Positions 52,964-62,774 of a stretch of 64,000 bases of DNA are shown piece by piece. Under the pieces are notes generated by a model, which saw nothing but the letters and a program-made list of their open reading frames with translations, was not told where the DNA came from and searched no databases. How positions within the stretch are numbered: the stretch's first letter is position 1; each line of letters begins with the position of its first letter. The position numbers and the translations under genes were made by a program. The DNA comes from Asaia siamensis (GTDB taxonomy: Bacteria; Pseudomonadota; Alphaproteobacteria; Acetobacterales; Acetobacteraceae). The stretch is from the NCBI RefSeq assembly GCF_014635085.1, contig NZ_BMCH01000001.1, forward strand, positions 527,151 to 591,150. Direction: 5' to 3'.

Positions 52964-54532
52964 TCAGGCGACCTCTTTGTCATCGGTTTCCTGGCCTGCG
53001 GCGTTCTGCTGAAGGCGGCGGGCCATGTAATCCTGCAATTTCGTGACGTCTTCGGAACTGAAGCGCAGGCCGAGTTTCGAGCGTCGCCAGAGAATATCTT
53101 CGGCGCTTCGGGCCCATTCATGCGTCATGAGGTAATCGACTTCACCCTCATGCAGATCGGCCCCTATGAGCGCGCCCAGAGATGCGCCCCCGGTTTTAGG
53201 GGGCAGCATGACCGTCTCGATCAACGTGCCGTAATTGCGCACCAGTCTTGTTGCTGTCTGCTGCGAAAGGCCAGCCACCCGGCGCTGGACGGAGGCGACG
53301 TATTTGTCAAAATCCGCGCGCTGGAAGTCACCGCCCGGCAACGGCGCGTCAGCCGTCCAGGAAATGGTTGTCAGCCCCTTGAGATGGGGGGCGAGCTTCT
53401 CAAGGGCGTGCTCGGCGAGTTTGCGATAGGTCGTGATCTTGCCGCCAAAGACCGACAGGACGGGGGCGGCACTGTGGTCGATATCGAGGCGATAATCACG
53501 TGTAACGGCAGAAGCGCTGCCCGAATGGTCGTCATAGAGCGGCCGCACACCGGCATAGCTCCAGACGACATCCTGGGGGGTGATCGCGCGTTTGAAGTAA
53601 CGGTTCACGCTTTCGCAGAGATAGGCAATCTCATCCGCACTGATGGTGACCGAGCCGGGGTCCTGGTCCCAGGGGATGTCGGTTGTGCCGATGAGGGTAA
53701 AATCTTTCTCATAGGGGATGGCAAAGACGATACGCTTGTCCGGGTTCTGCAGAATATAGGCCTGCTCTGTATCGAACTGCCTTGGCACGACAATGTGGCT
53801 GCCTTTCACAAGGCGCACGTGATTGCGGCTTTCGATCGAGAGCCTGTCCTGCAGCAATTCCGCCACCCAGGGGCCAGCAGCATTGATCAGGGCACGTGCG
53901 GTGACCTGATGCGTTTCACCCGACAGCGTGTCTTCCAGAATGGCGACCCAATGGTTCTGATGGCGCTTGGCGCTGATCAGTCTGGTGCGCGTGCAGATTG
54001 TGGCGCCGCGACGGGCAGCATCCTGCGCGTTGAGCACCACGAGACGGCTGTCCTGTACCCAGCCATCCGAATATTCAAAGCCGCGCACATAGTCCGGGCG
54101 AAGCACACGGCCCGCTGCCTCGTCCTGCAGACGGAGGCTGCGTGTTTTTGGCAGTGTCATGGTGCGGCACAGATTGTCGTAGAGAAAAAGCCCGGTCCGC
54201 AGCAACCGGGCGGGGCGGAGCATGGCGGAGTGCGGCAGAATGAAGCGCATGGGCCAGATGATATGCGGCGCAATTTTCAGCAGGCGTTCGCGCTCATTCA
54301 GGGCCTCGCGCACGAGACGAAACTCGTAATATTCGAGATAACGCAAACCGCCATGGATGAGCTTGGTACTGGCCGAGGAGGTATGGCTGGCGAGATCGTC
54401 TTTTTCGACCAGCATGACCTTCAGCCCGCGCCCGGCGGCGTCGCGCGCGATGCCTGCTCCATTGATGCCGCCGCCTATGATCAGAAGATCATGGATGGTT
54501 TTGGTCTGGGAGGAGTCAGCATGAGTCGTCAT
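52964..54532 (-). CDS. glpD: aerobic glycerol-3-phosphate dehydrogenase
   Basis: FAD flavoprotein that oxidises glycerol 3-phosphate to dihydroxyacetone phosphate and reduces ubiquinone at the inner membrane. 522 residues. FAD motif LLIIGGGINGAGIARDAAGR followed by KVMLVEKDDLASHTSSASTKLIHGGLRYLEYY; further landmarks GPWVAELLQDRL, TLIGTTDIPW and YAGVRPLYDD. C-terminal helical domain ends before GQETDDKEVA. Transcribed from a promoter with GlpR-type sites in the 108 bases before it. Confidence 0.97.
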   Translation of the reverse strand: MTTHADSSQTKTIHDLLIIGGGINGAGIARDAAGRGLKVMLVEKDDLASHTSSASTKLIHGGLRYLEYYEFRLVREALNERERLLKIAPHIIWPMRFILPHSAMLRPARLLRTGLFLYDNLCRTMTLPKTRSLRLQDEAAGRVLRPDYVRGFEYSDGWVQDSRLVVLNAQDAARRGATICTRTRLISAKRHQNHWVAILEDTLSGETHQVTARALINAAGPWVAELLQDRLSIESRNHVRLVKGSHIVVPRQFDTEQAYILQNPDKRIVFAIPYEKDFTLIGTTDIPWDQDPGSVTISADEIAYLCESVNRYFKRAITPQDVVWSYAGVRPLYDDHSGSASAVTRDYRLDIDHSAAPVLSVFGGKITTYRKLAEHALEKLAPHLKGLTTISWTADAPLPGGDFQRADFDKYVASVQRRVAGLSQQTATRLVRNYGTLIETVMLPPKTGGASLGALIGADLHEGEVDYLMTHEWARSAEDILWRRSKLGLRFSSEDVTKLQDYMARRLQQNAAGQETDDKEVA

Positions 54533-54581
54533 GAAAGGGAGCCTTCGTTAAAAGCGACTGCGAAGGTCCTGATAGAGCAAA

Positions 54582-54600
54582 AACGAAAATAAACGAACAT
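54582..54600 (-). promoter_or_regulatory. GlpR operator candidate upstream of glpD
   Basis: On the minus strand ATGTTCGTTTATTTTCGTT contains two direct TTCGTT half-sites and the ATGTTCG start of the E. coli GlpR site, lying about 50 bases before the glpD start. A further AACGTT-rich stretch (54604-54621) adds possible half-sites. Suggests that glycerol 3-phosphate relieves GlpR repression of glpDFK. Confidence 0.5.
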
Positions 54601-54640
54601 AAAACGTTAGAGATAACGTTCTTGTGTTATAGTGTGCTCT

Positions 54641-55420
54641 TCAAACGTTATCCGTCACGTGAAGTGTCACGTTGGCCTTCTCCAGCTGTGCTCGGAATTC
54701 TGCGGATGGTATCCGGTCTGTCACGAAATCGTCGATCATCGACAGGTCGCCGACACGACCTACCGGCTTGCGGGTGAATTTCGTATGGTCGGCTAGGAGG
54801 ATGACGCGTCTCGCATGCCGCATGATCGCACGCGCGCACTGGATTTCGTCGAGGTCGAAATCGAGAAGCGTGCCGTCTTCTTCCACGCCGCTGATACCGA
54901 TCACACCAAAATCAGCCCTAAATCCTGACAGCGATTCAGTGGCCCCGGCGCCGATGATGCCCCCATCCTGAGGGCGGACGAGCCCCCCGGCGAGGACTGT
55001 GCGAAAATCACGCCTTGGAGAGAGTGCCACTGCCACATGAAGGTTATTGGTGATGACATGCAAATCGCGATGGCCCGTCAGGGCGCGGGCAAAGGCTTCG
55101 GTCGTGGTGCCGATATTGATGAAAAGCGAGCTGCCGTCAGGAATGAGGGCTGCAGCGCAGGCGCCTATGGCGTCCTTGGCGCGTGAATGCAGTGTCTGGC
55201 GCTCGCCATAGGCGATGTTCTCTGTCGATGATGTCGGGCTCGCGCCGCCATGATAGCGGGCGACATGGCCGGTTTCGGCCAAGGCATTGAGGTCGCGCCG
55301 TATTGTCTGCACCGTCACGCCAAGGCGCTGGGCGAGATCCTCATTGGACATGAAGCCATGCGCCTGAACGAGCGCAACGATCTGTCGATGGCGGGGCGTG
55401 TTGAGCGTGTCATGCATCAT
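54641..55420 (-). CDS. glpR: DeoR family repressor of glycerol metabolism
   Basis: 259-residue DeoR-type regulator. Winged helix-turn-helix [38 protein letters not shown] with the DeoR signature, and a sugar-phosphate-binding domain with [30 protein letters not shown] and [18 protein letters not shown] as in E. coli GlpR. Identity as GlpR rests on this similarity and on its position directly upstream of glpD on the same strand. ATG 55417 is an alternative start. Divergent from uvrB by 79 bases. Confidence 0.92.
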   Translation of the reverse strand: MMHDTLNTPRHRQIVALVQAHGFMSNEDLAQRLGVTVQTIRRDLNALAETGHVARYHGGASPTSSTENIAYGERQTLHSRAKDAIGACAAALIPDGSSLFINIGTTTEAFARALTGHRDLHVITNNLHVAVALSPRRDFRTVLAGGLVRPQDGGIIGAGATESLSGFRADFGVIGISGVEEDGTLLDFDLDEIQCARAIMRHARRVILLADHTKFTRKPVGRVGDLSMIDDFVTDRIPSAEFRAQLEKANVTLHVTDNV

Positions 55421-55499
55421 GAACCCCTGTCTGTCATGCTGCGTTGAAGCCTACAATCCTGCACTTGCGACGACGCTCTTGAAAGCCCATTTCCCAGCC

Positions 55500-57716
55500 A
55501 TGGCGACAGCATCACGATCCACTATGGAAGCAATCCCCGAACACAGGCTCGTGGGGTTCAGGCCCGAGCGGCAGCCTGTCAAGGAGAAGCTGCGCCGCAT
55601 GGTGGTCAAATCCGATTATGACCCGGCCGGCGATCAGCCAACCGCGATTGCGGAACTGGTGCGCGGCGTTGACGATGGTGAGGTCGATCAAGTGCTGCTG
55701 GGCGTGACCGGGTCGGGCAAGACCTTCACCATGGCGAAAGTCATCGAGGCGACCCAGAAGCCGACACTTATTCTTGCACCGAACAAGACCCTGGCGGCCC
55801 AGCTCTACGGGGAAATGAAGCAGTTCTTCCCGGATAACGCGGTGGAATATTTCGTTTCCTACTACGATTATTACCAGCCAGAAGCCTATGTGCCGCGCTC
55901 TGACACCTATATTGAAAAAGACAGTCAGATCAACGAGCAGATCGACCGTATGCGCCATGCGGCGACGCAGGCGCTGCTTGAGCGCAATGACGTCATCATA
56001 GTCGCCTCCGTATCCTGCATCTACGGTATCGGTTCGGTCGAGACCTATTCACGCATGGTGGTCAGGCTCGAAGCCGGGGGGAGTATCGATCGTGATCGCC
56101 TTATCAAGGCACTGGTCGAGCTTCAGTATCGTCGTAACGATGCGGCCTTCGAGCGCGGCACGTTTCGCGTGCGTGGGGAGCAGATCGATATTTTCCCGGT
56201 GCAGAATGAAGACCGCGCCTGGCGCGTCTCGCTGTTCGGGGACGAGATCGAGGCCATTATCGAATTCGACCCGCTGACTGGCAACAAGACGGCTGAGCTT
56301 TCCGAAATCAGTGTCTACGCCAACTCGCATTATGTGACGCCTCGCCCGACGCTCAATCAGGCCATGATTGGCATCAAGGCCGAGTTGCGCCAGCGCCTCG
56401 ACGAGCTGAACGCTGCCGGGAAGCTGCTCGAGGCCGAAAGACTGCAGCAGCGCACCATTTTCGATCTCGAAATGATCGAGACGACCGGCGCCTGCAAAGG
56501 CATCGAAAACTACTCGCGCTATCTCTCGGGGCGTGGGCCTGGTGACCCACCGCCGACGCTGTTCGAATATCTGCCCGAAGATGCACTGCTGATCGTCGAT
56601 GAGAGCCATGTTACCGTGCCGCAGATCGGCGGCATGGCGCGTGGCGACCATGCGCGTAAATCCGTCCTGTCTGAATATGGCTTTCGTCTGCCCTCCTGCC
56701 TCGATAACCGCCCCCTGAAATTCGAGGAGTGGGAGGCCCTGCGTCCGCAGAGCGTGTTCGTTTCCGCAACGCCCGGCCCCTGGGAGATGGAGCGGACGAG
56801 CGGCGTCTTTGCCGAGCAGATCATCCGACCGACAGGTCTGATCGACCCGGTGACCATCGTTCGCCCGGTCGAAGGGCAGGTGGATGATCTTCTGGCCGAG
56901 GCCCGTGACACCATCGCCGCTGGTGGGCGTGTTCTGGTGACCACGCTCACCAAGCGCATGGCTGAGGATCTGACGGAATATCTCGGTGAGGCCGGGATCA
57001 AGGTGCGTTATCTGCATTCTGACGTCGACACGCTCGAGCGTATCGAGATCATCCGTGATCTGCGTCTTGGCGCTTTCGACGTGCTGGTCGGGATCAACCT
57101 GCTTCGAGAGGGGCTCGATATTCCGGAATGTGCTCTGGTTGCCATTCTCGATGCTGACAAGGAAGGGTTTCTGCGTAGCCGCACCTCGCTGATCCAGACC
57201 ATCGGGCGTGCCGCACGTAACGTCGACGGGCGCGTTCTGCTCTATGCCGACAAGATGACCGGCTCGCTTGAGTTTGCAATTGATGAGACCGCTCGCCGCC
57301 GTGCGCGCCAGATTGCCTATAACGAGGCCCATGGCATCACCCCGCAGACCGTGCGCTCGCGTATCGGCGACGCGCTCTCTTCCGTGTTCGAGCAGGATTA
57401 TGTCACCGTTGGCCCCGATGCTGCGGGCGACACGCAGGAATTCGTCGGCAAATCGCTTGGCGCCTCCATTCAGGATCTGGAAAAGCGCATGCGCGCGGCG
57501 GCTGCCGATCTCGACTTCGAGCAGGCCGCACGGCTGCGTGATGAAATCAAGCGCCTTGAGGCAATCGATCTCGGGCTCGAGCCGCCCCCCTTGCCGAGTT
57601 CGACGGCGGGGCGTAGCTCTTTCAAAAGCAAGGATAAAACGCCGCGACCGCTTGGCCCGGGCGGCGGTGGCTACGACCCTGCGAAAAAGCGGGGCGGCAG
57701 GAGGAAAGCAGGATGA
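55500..57716 (+). CDS. uvrB: excinuclease ABC subunit B
   Basis: DNA damage verification helicase of nucleotide excision repair. 738 residues from ATG 55500 (ATG 55524 possible; the frame is open further back but into glpR). Walker [15 protein letters not shown], beta-hairpin [12 protein letters not shown], helicase motifs [26 protein letters not shown] and QTIGRAARN, and the C-terminal UVR motif ([27 protein letters not shown]) that binds UvrC. A Lys/Gly-rich tail follows. I saw no GAAC-N7-GTTC LexA box upstream, so SOS control is not supported here. Confidence 0.97.
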   Translation: MATASRSTMEAIPEHRLVGFRPERQPVKEKLRRMVVKSDYDPAGDQPTAIAELVRGVDDGEVDQVLLGVTGSGKTFTMAKVIEATQKPTLILAPNKTLAAQLYGEMKQFFPDNAVEYFVSYYDYYQPEAYVPRSDTYIEKDSQINEQIDRMRHAATQALLERNDVIIVASVSCIYGIGSVETYSRMVVRLEAGGSIDRDRLIKALVELQYRRNDAAFERGTFRVRGEQIDIFPVQNEDRAWRVSLFGDEIEAIIEFDPLTGNKTAELSEISVYANSHYVTPRPTLNQAMIGIKAELRQRLDELNAAGKLLEAERLQQRTIFDLEMIETTGACKGIENYSRYLSGRGPGDPPPTLFEYLPEDALLIVDESHVTVPQIGGMARGDHARKSVLSEYGFRLPSCLDNRPLKFEEWEALRPQSVFVSATPGPWEMERTSGVFAEQIIRPTGLIDPVTIVRPVEGQVDDLLAEARDTIAAGGRVLVTTLTKRMAEDLTEYLGEAGIKVRYLHSDVDTLERIEIIRDLRLGAFDVLVGINLLREGLDIPECALVAILDADKEGFLRSRTSLIQTIGRAARNVDGRVLLYADKMTGSLEFAIDETARRRARQIAYNEAHGITPQTVRSRIGDALSSVFEQDYVTVGPDAAGDTQEFVGKSLGASIQDLEKRMRAAAADLDFEQAARLRDEIKRLEAIDLGLEPPPLPSSTAGRSSFKSKDKTPRPLGPGGGGYDPAKKRGGRRKAG

Positions 57717-58606
57717 TCGAGCTCAAACTGGGTGAGGCCCATCTTGGATTATTGCCTGGCCTTGGCGGCAGCCTCGCTTTCTGGCGTCTGCGCGGTCGTG
57801 ATCTGCTCGTGCCGACAGCCGACCCCAATCTCGCCGCTCAGAAGAATACGCCGGTGGCGGGGTATCCTCTCGTGCCATTTTCTAACCGCATCGGCGACGG
57901 AAAATTCAGCTTTGAGGGCGTTGATTATACGCTTGCAAAGAATTTTAGCGCTGAGTCCAATGCCATTCACGGCAATGGCTGGGAGCGTGAGTGGCAGGTC
58001 GCGCAACATGATTCGGAACGGGCCATTCTGTTCCTCGACCACAACCCTGCAAAGGGAGACGACCCGGCGCAATGGCCTTTTGCCTATCGTGCCGTACTGT
58101 CTTTTGTTCTGCACCGTGACGGGCTGAGTGTGGAAATGCTCATCGCGAACCGCGACACGCGCGCCCAGCCTGTGGGAATGGGTTTCCATCCCTTTTTCGC
58201 GCGCAGCGATGACATGACCATGCAGTTTGCGGCTTCCAGCGTCTGGGAAAACGGGCCGGATATGCTTCCGATCGGGCAGATTGCCTGCGAGGGAACATGG
58301 AATTTCGCCACAGCCCGCACTATCGGCGAGACGCGGCTCGATAACTGCTTTGCCGGGTGGGGAGGCAAGACAGTTCTGGGTTATCAATCCGCTGGCTACG
58401 AGGTGACCATAGAGGCTGACCCCGTATTCCAGCATCTGGTTGTCTTCACCGCGCCGGAAAAGCCCTTCGTTGCGGTCGAGGCCGTCAGCAACATGAATAA
58501 CGGGCTCAACCACCCCGACCTGCTGGAAAACGGCGTGCATGTTCTTGCTCCGGGCGCGAATATCTCAGGCGTGATCCGCTACAAGCTGCGAGAATTGCGT
58601 GGCTGA
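57713..58606 (+). CDS. aldose 1-epimerase (galactose mutarotase-like)
   Basis: Interconverts alpha and beta anomers of aldoses. 297 residues with the mutarotase active-site pattern: [25 protein letters not shown] (His), [12 protein letters not shown] (second His) and [18 protein letters not shown] (catalytic Glu and the conserved NNGLNH). It overlaps uvrB by 4 bases and greB by 8, an unusual operon for a sugar enzyme. With the aldose dehydrogenase-like gene at 16.8 kb it would serve sugar oxidation. Confidence 0.9.
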   Translation: MIELKLGEAHLGLLPGLGGSLAFWRLRGRDLLVPTADPNLAAQKNTPVAGYPLVPFSNRIGDGKFSFEGVDYTLAKNFSAESNAIHGNGWEREWQVAQHDSERAILFLDHNPAKGDDPAQWPFAYRAVLSFVLHRDGLSVEMLIANRDTRAQPVGMGFHPFFARSDDMTMQFAASSVWENGPDMLPIGQIACEGTWNFATARTIGETRLDNCFAGWGGKTVLGYQSAGYEVTIEADPVFQHLVVFTAPEKPFVAVEAVSNMNNGLNHPDLLENGVHVLAPGANISGVIRYKLRELRG

Positions 58607-59093
58607 TCATTCCAAGACGCCTCTGGCGCTCTATCTCACCCCGCAAGGGGCGGCACGAATGCGCGAGGAACTGCGCGAACTCATGCAGGTCGAGCGCCCG
58701 AAAATTGTCGAGATTGTCTCCTGGGCAGCGGGAAATGGCGATCGGAGCGAAAATGGAGACTATCTCTACGGCAAACGTCGTCTGCGCGAGATCGACCGAC
58801 GGGCGCGATTTCTCAGCAAGAGGCTTGAGCATGCGCTCGTTATAGATCCGGCCTCACAGACGACCCGCGACCGCGTCTTTTTCGGCGCCAGCGTGTCTTA
58901 CGTCGATGAAGAGGACGTGACGCATGACGTCACAATTGTTGGCTGCGACGAGGCAGATCTGACACGACGTGAGATCAGTCTGGTCTCCCCTGTGGCCCGT
59001 GCGCTCATGCGAAGCCGGGTGGGAGATGAGGTCAGTCTTCAGACCCCGAGCGGGCCGGTGATGCTGGAAGTGCTTTCCATCACCTATCCCTGA
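58599..59093 (+). CDS. greB: transcription elongation factor GreB
   Basis: Binds in the RNA polymerase secondary channel and stimulates cleavage of backtracked RNA. 164 residues: N-terminal coiled-coil finger (YLTPQGAARMREELRELMQVERPKIVEIVSWAAGNGDRSENGDYLYGKRRLREIDRR) with the acidic tip, here D-R-S-E-N-G-D, and a C-terminal FKBP-like domain. GTG start at 58599 inside the galM-like gene. The first-domain pattern is GreB rather than GreA. Confidence 0.93.
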   Translation: MADHSKTPLALYLTPQGAARMREELRELMQVERPKIVEIVSWAAGNGDRSENGDYLYGKRRLREIDRRARFLSKRLEHALVIDPASQTTRDRVFFGASVSYVDEEDVTHDVTIVGCDEADLTRREISLVSPVARALMRSRVGDEVSLQTPSGPVMLEVLSITYP

Positions 59094-59262
59094 GGAGCCT
59101 CGCAGGCGAGAGGGACGGGGTGAGGCAGTATCGATCCGTCATAGGAAACGACCAGACGCTCTGCTAGAGCTTAAACAATGATGGGCCCAGATCATGGGGC
59201 ATGGGGGTGCGAGCTGCACAGGTGACCCCAGTGAGTTTTTCAGGACCGAAAGGACTAGGTCG

Positions 59263-60243
59263 ATGGCGCTTAGAATAGCCGTTCAGATGGACCCGCTCGA
59301 ACACGTCAATATCAACGGAGATTCGACTTTCGCCCTTATGCTCGAGGCCCAGCGTCGGGGGCATGAACTCTTCGTCTATCCCGTCGAGTCTCTTTGCCTG
59401 GGTGAGGGGGGTGCCGAAGCGACCATGGGCCGTTTGTCTGCGCGCGCGCGCGCGGTCAAGGTGCAGCGTGTTCAGGGCGGCCATGCAAGCTTCGGTGAAG
59501 AGATGCGGCTCGACCTTGGCGCGACCGATGCCGTATTGATGCGGCAGGACCCGCCCTTCGACATGGGCTATATCACGGCCACTCACATGCTTGAGCATGT
59601 GCATGGTGTCGGCGAAGGGAAGACGCTGGTCGTCAACGATCCGAAATCCGTCCGTGACGCGCCTGAAAAGCTTCTGGTCACGCATTATCCCGATCTGATG
59701 CCGCCCACTCTCGTGACCTGGGACCGTGAGGCGCTGACCCAGTTCCGTGCCCGCTATGGCGATGTGATTCTCAAGCCACTTTATGGCAACGGGGGCGCCG
59801 GTATCTTCCGTATTCGCGAAGGGGATGAGAATTTCGCGTCGCTTCTCGAACTGCATTTCAGCCGTTCGCGTGAGCCGCTCATGATCCAGCGCTACGAACC
59901 GCTGGTGCGCAAGGGTGACAAGCGTATCATTCTGGTCGATGGCAAGCCGATCGGCGCGATCAATCGTGTGCCTGCAACGGGCGAGGCACGGTCGAACATG
60001 CATGTGGGTGGCAGGGCAGAAGCCGTGGCGCTGACCAGGCGCGATGAAGAGATCTGCGAGCGTATCGGGTCACATCTGCGTGAAAATGGGCTGATTTTCG
60101 TGGGTATCGACGTGATTGGCGAGTGGCTCACCGAAATCAATGTGACGTCACCCACCGGGCTTCAGGAACTGGATCGCTTCAATGACATGAACAGCGCCGG
60201 GCTGGTCTGGGATGCCATCGAACAGCGGATCGGTCGTAGCTAA
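59263..60243 (+). CDS. gshB: glutathione synthetase
   Basis: ATP-grasp ligase joining gamma-glutamylcysteine and glycine. 326 residues from ATG 59263: AVQMDPLEHVNINGDSTFALMLEAQRRGHELFVY, VLMRQDPPFDMGYITATHMLE, the ATP-grasp stretch VILKPLYGNGGAGIFRI, MIQRYEPLVRKGDKRIILVDG and the metal-binding INVTSPTGLQELD. The 169-base gap after greB shows no terminator with a T tract. Confidence 0.96.
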   Translation: MALRIAVQMDPLEHVNINGDSTFALMLEAQRRGHELFVYPVESLCLGEGGAEATMGRLSARARAVKVQRVQGGHASFGEEMRLDLGATDAVLMRQDPPFDMGYITATHMLEHVHGVGEGKTLVVNDPKSVRDAPEKLLVTHYPDLMPPTLVTWDREALTQFRARYGDVILKPLYGNGGAGIFRIREGDENFASLLELHFSRSREPLMIQRYEPLVRKGDKRIILVDGKPIGAINRVPATGEARSNMHVGGRAEAVALTRRDEEICERIGSHLRENGLIFVGIDVIGEWLTEINVTSPTGLQELDRFNDMNSAGLVWDAIEQRIGRS

Positions 60244-60255
60244 GGCGAAGAGACG

Positions 60256-60489
60256 TCACTCTTCTTTCTTATTGGGTTCCTGTGGTGGTGTCGCGAAGAT
60301 CGAAGAGGCGGCGGTATAGCGGAACGGCAGGGTCACCTTCGGTGGCCCACCTTCTGGTATCTCGGGAGGCTTGTCACGGCCAAAGCGGTTGACGAACCAT
60401 TTGGTTAATTCTTCCTTGAAACGCACGATATAGATCGATGCCCACAAACCTAATGCCAGAAGGAAGAGGCTTATATTCATGAGCGACAT
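60256..60489 (-). CDS. small single-helix membrane protein
   Basis: 77 residues: a membrane helix at the very N-terminus (ISLFLLALGLWASIYIVRF), a basic amphipathic stretch (KEELTKWFVNRFGRD) and a Pro-rich soluble tail. No family recognised. Convergent with gshB across 12 bases. The length and topology argue for a real gene, but similarity evidence is lacking. Confidence 0.6.
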   Translation of the reverse strand: MSLMNISLFLLALGLWASIYIVRFKEELTKWFVNRFGRDKPPEIPEGGPPKVTLPFRYTAASSIFATPPQEPNKKEE

Positions 60490-60741
60490 GTGTTGCCTCT
60501 CTCCGTTTCTATCTGTTCGACCCGCTTATCTGTATCATTTCCTTTAGACGGCGAACGTGACGAAATGCAAACCGCCTCTCGCCAGTTCTGGCGAGATGGT
60601 CTAAGAGCGATCAGGCAAGACGATGCCTGTCATGCTGTCTGATCATCAGGCGAAATGTCGAACGCCCGGGCCGAAGGCCTGGGTTTCAAACAGGTATCAG
60701 GACGGAATTATGATTTTGCGCGACCAGACGAACGAAGCCTG

Positions 60742-61464
60742 ATGACACGACCGGACCCCTTGATCGACCCGACCGCCTCCATGGACGACGCCCATCCCCG
60801 GCCACGTTCCGCTCTCGACGCAGATGCCGTGCGTGCGGCCTATCGGCGTTGGGCAAAGGTTTATGACTCGGTTTTCGGTGGCATTTCCGCCTTCGGCCGT
60901 CGTCGTGCCGTCGCAGCAGTCAACGCCTTGCCGGGTGAGCGCGTTCTCGAGGTCGGTGTCGGCACCGGTCTGGCGCTGCCCCATTATAATCGCGACAAGC
61001 ACATCACGGGTATCGATCTGTCCGAAGCGATGCTGGAGCGTGCCCGTCATCGCGTGATCAACCAGCAACTCGGCAATGTCGACGATCTGCTGGAAATGGA
61101 CGCCGAGGCAACTACCTTCGAGGCTGGAAGCTTCGATATTGCGGTTGCGATGTTCGTGGCGTCTGTTGTGCCGAGCCCGCGTCGCCTGCTTGGCGAGCTC
61201 AAGCGCGTGGTCAAGCCGGGCGGGCATATCCTGTTCGTCAATCATTTTCTGGCGACGGGCGGTGTGCGCTTGGCCGTTGAACGCGGCATGGCACGTGCCT
61301 CGCGCTCTCTGGGCTGGCACCCTGATTTCGCTATGGAATCGCTCCTGCCCCCCGAGGATCTGAGCCGTGCCCTGATCACGCCGGTGCCGCCTGCTGGTCT
61401 GTTTACACTCGTGACATTGCCGCTCGAGATGGATAATAAGGAAGAGACGGCCCTGGTTGCCTGA
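60742..61464 (+). CDS. pmtA: phospholipid N-methyltransferase, PmtA-like (SAM-dependent)
   Basis: Class I methyltransferase that probably makes phosphatidylcholine by methylating phosphatidylethanolamine at the membrane surface. Motif I is RVLEVGVGTGLALPHY; acidic loop ITGIDLSEAMLERARHR; motif II FDIAVAMFVASVVPSPRRLL; then KPGGHILFVNHFL. The PmtA N-terminus YRRWAKVYDSVFGGISAFGRRRAV is typical. 240 residues from ATG 60742; an in-frame ATG at 60655 would add 29 residues. COQ5-type quinone methyltransferases are related but differ in this N-terminus. Confidence 0.85.
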   Translation: MTRPDPLIDPTASMDDAHPRPRSALDADAVRAAYRRWAKVYDSVFGGISAFGRRRAVAAVNALPGERVLEVGVGTGLALPHYNRDKHITGIDLSEAMLERARHRVINQQLGNVDDLLEMDAEATTFEAGSFDIAVAMFVASVVPSPRRLLGELKRVVKPGGHILFVNHFLATGGVRLAVERGMARASRSLGWHPDFAMESLLPPEDLSRALITPVPPAGLFTLVTLPLEMDNKEETALVA

Positions 61465-61509
61465 CACGTACGTGCCCGACAGTTCACACCAGACTGGCCT
61501 TGACGACAG

Positions 61510-61540
61510 GGTCCCCCAAGACCGTTTTCCGGTCGGGACC
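61510..61540 (+). promoter_or_regulatory. hairpin in the leader of the cox1-like operon
   Basis: GGTCCC (61510-61515) pairs with GGGACC (61535-61540), and inside it GACCG (61520-61524) with CGGTC (61530-61534), with CCAA bulged. It lies after pmtA and 25 bases before the cox1-like start. No T tract; it may stop pmtA transcripts or affect translation of the next gene. Confidence 0.4.
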
Positions 61541-61565
61541 TTGAGGACTGCATGAGGAACCGGGC

Positions 61566-62774
61566 TTGTTAAACCAGTCGATCACCAAGGGCTCTTACGG
61601 CGCGCAGTTTCGAGCCGATGGCGCCGCTTTTCTCGGTCTCTCTCTCCTTTGCGGTCTTGCTGGCGGATTTCTGGGGGCCGTGTCGCATAATGCCGGGCCC
61701 TTCCATGCTCTGAGCCACGGCCTGCTTCTTGACCTCTTCGTACTCATTCCTGCCTTCCTCGGAGGGATGGGACGTCTGGTTCTGCCGGGCGAGTTGACGA
61801 CGCTTCCAGGCCTGATGGTCCGATTTGATCGTCTTGCTTTTCTGCTTCTTTTCGTTGGTGCCCTGAGCGCCGTTTATGGCGCGCGCGAGCCGGCTGCTTT
61901 TGTCTTCTCCCTCGCCTTGTGGGGGTTCGGCACAACCTTTCTGGCTCTTTCCACCATCGTCAAATGCCTCGAATGCCGTGTCGTGCGGTTTCGTGACCTC
62001 TCGCCTTTTGCCTGGTCGCAGCTTCTTGCTTCTCTGGGGCTGATTGTCATGGCGCCGGTTTTCATGGCTGGCTTGCTCCATGATCTTGTCGCAGGGCACG
62101 CATGGTTTGCCAGCGTACAGTTCTGGCTGGGTAAATTGCAGGTGCCTGTGCTGGCGCTTGTCGTGCAGCTTGCTCTGGGTGCGATTGCCAATCTGGTCGC
62201 TTTCCATTCCACGCGTCTCAAGATCACCCTGCCTTTGCTGATGGCCATACCGAGCCTTCTGGTGCCGGTGGTCTGGGCCCATGGCGTCACGGTGCCTAGG
62301 CTTTCAGACGACTGGCTTCTGGGGATGGGCGTCGCTGCGCCCTCCTTCGGCATCATGGCCCTGATTTGTGCTTCGCTCTGGGGCCGTAGTTTCGCCCTGA
62401 CCGCAGCTCTCTCCTGGAGCTTTCCCGCGCTGCTCTTGCTCTCCGCTGGATGGGTTCTGAGCCTTTTTCCGGTGAGGCCTGAGGCCTTCCATTCGGCAAT
62501 GCTGTTCGGTGCCGTCTTCGCGTTGTTTGGATGTTATTATCGCTGGCAGGAGCAGATCCCGTCGATTGCTGCGCCTCATTGGCTCTGTCGCGTACATCTC
62601 GTCGCCATGGGCGTATCGGCTCTGGCCATGATGCCGCTCCTGCCGGTGCTTCAGCGCTGTGGCGAGATCGGCATGATCGTCTCGCTTTTTTGCGTCGCGG
62701 TTCTTGGCGCCAGAGCGTTGCTGCCACGGCAGCCCCATTCTGAACCCTCAGCCGTAGAGGCTGATTTCTCATGA
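61566..62774 (+). CDS. degenerate haem-copper oxidase subunit I-like protein
   Basis: 402-residue membrane protein, about 10-12 helices, shorter than true subunit I (about 540). Aligned by eye: SHGLLLDLFVLIPAFLGGMG fits helix II with the low-spin haem His (H51), and FHSAMLFGAVFALFGCYYRW fits helix X with its partner His (H309). The high-spin haem ligand is Ala (307), the helix VI copper ligand of FGHPEVY is Lys (K190 in FWLGKLQVP), and the helix VII His pair is VWAHG (H239, G240); the 49-residue spacing from K190 to H239 equals that in Paracoccus. It cannot reduce oxygen like an oxidase. TTG start behind GAGG; overlaps ctaB. Confidence 0.75.
   Translation: MLNQSITKGSYGAQFRADGAAFLGLSLLCGLAGGFLGAVSHNAGPFHALSHGLLLDLFVLIPAFLGGMGRLVLPGELTTLPGLMVRFDRLAFLLLFVGALSAVYGAREPAAFVFSLALWGFGTTFLALSTIVKCLECRVVRFRDLSPFAWSQLLASLGLIVMAPVFMAGLLHDLVAGHAWFASVQFWLGKLQVPVLALVVQLALGAIANLVAFHSTRLKITLPLLMAIPSLLVPVVWAHGVTVPRLSDDWLLGMGVAAPSFGIMALICASLWGRSFALTAALSWSFPALLLLSAGWVLSLFPVRPEAFHSAMLFGAVFALFGCYYRWQEQIPSIAAPHWLCRVHLVAMGVSALAMMPLLPVLQRCGEIGMIVSLFCVAVLGARALLPRQPHSEPSAVEADFS

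Noticed and set aside
55421-55499. LexA box upstream of uvrB
   Set aside because: No GAAC-N7-GTTC was found in the gap; GAACCCCTGTCTGT only matches the first half.
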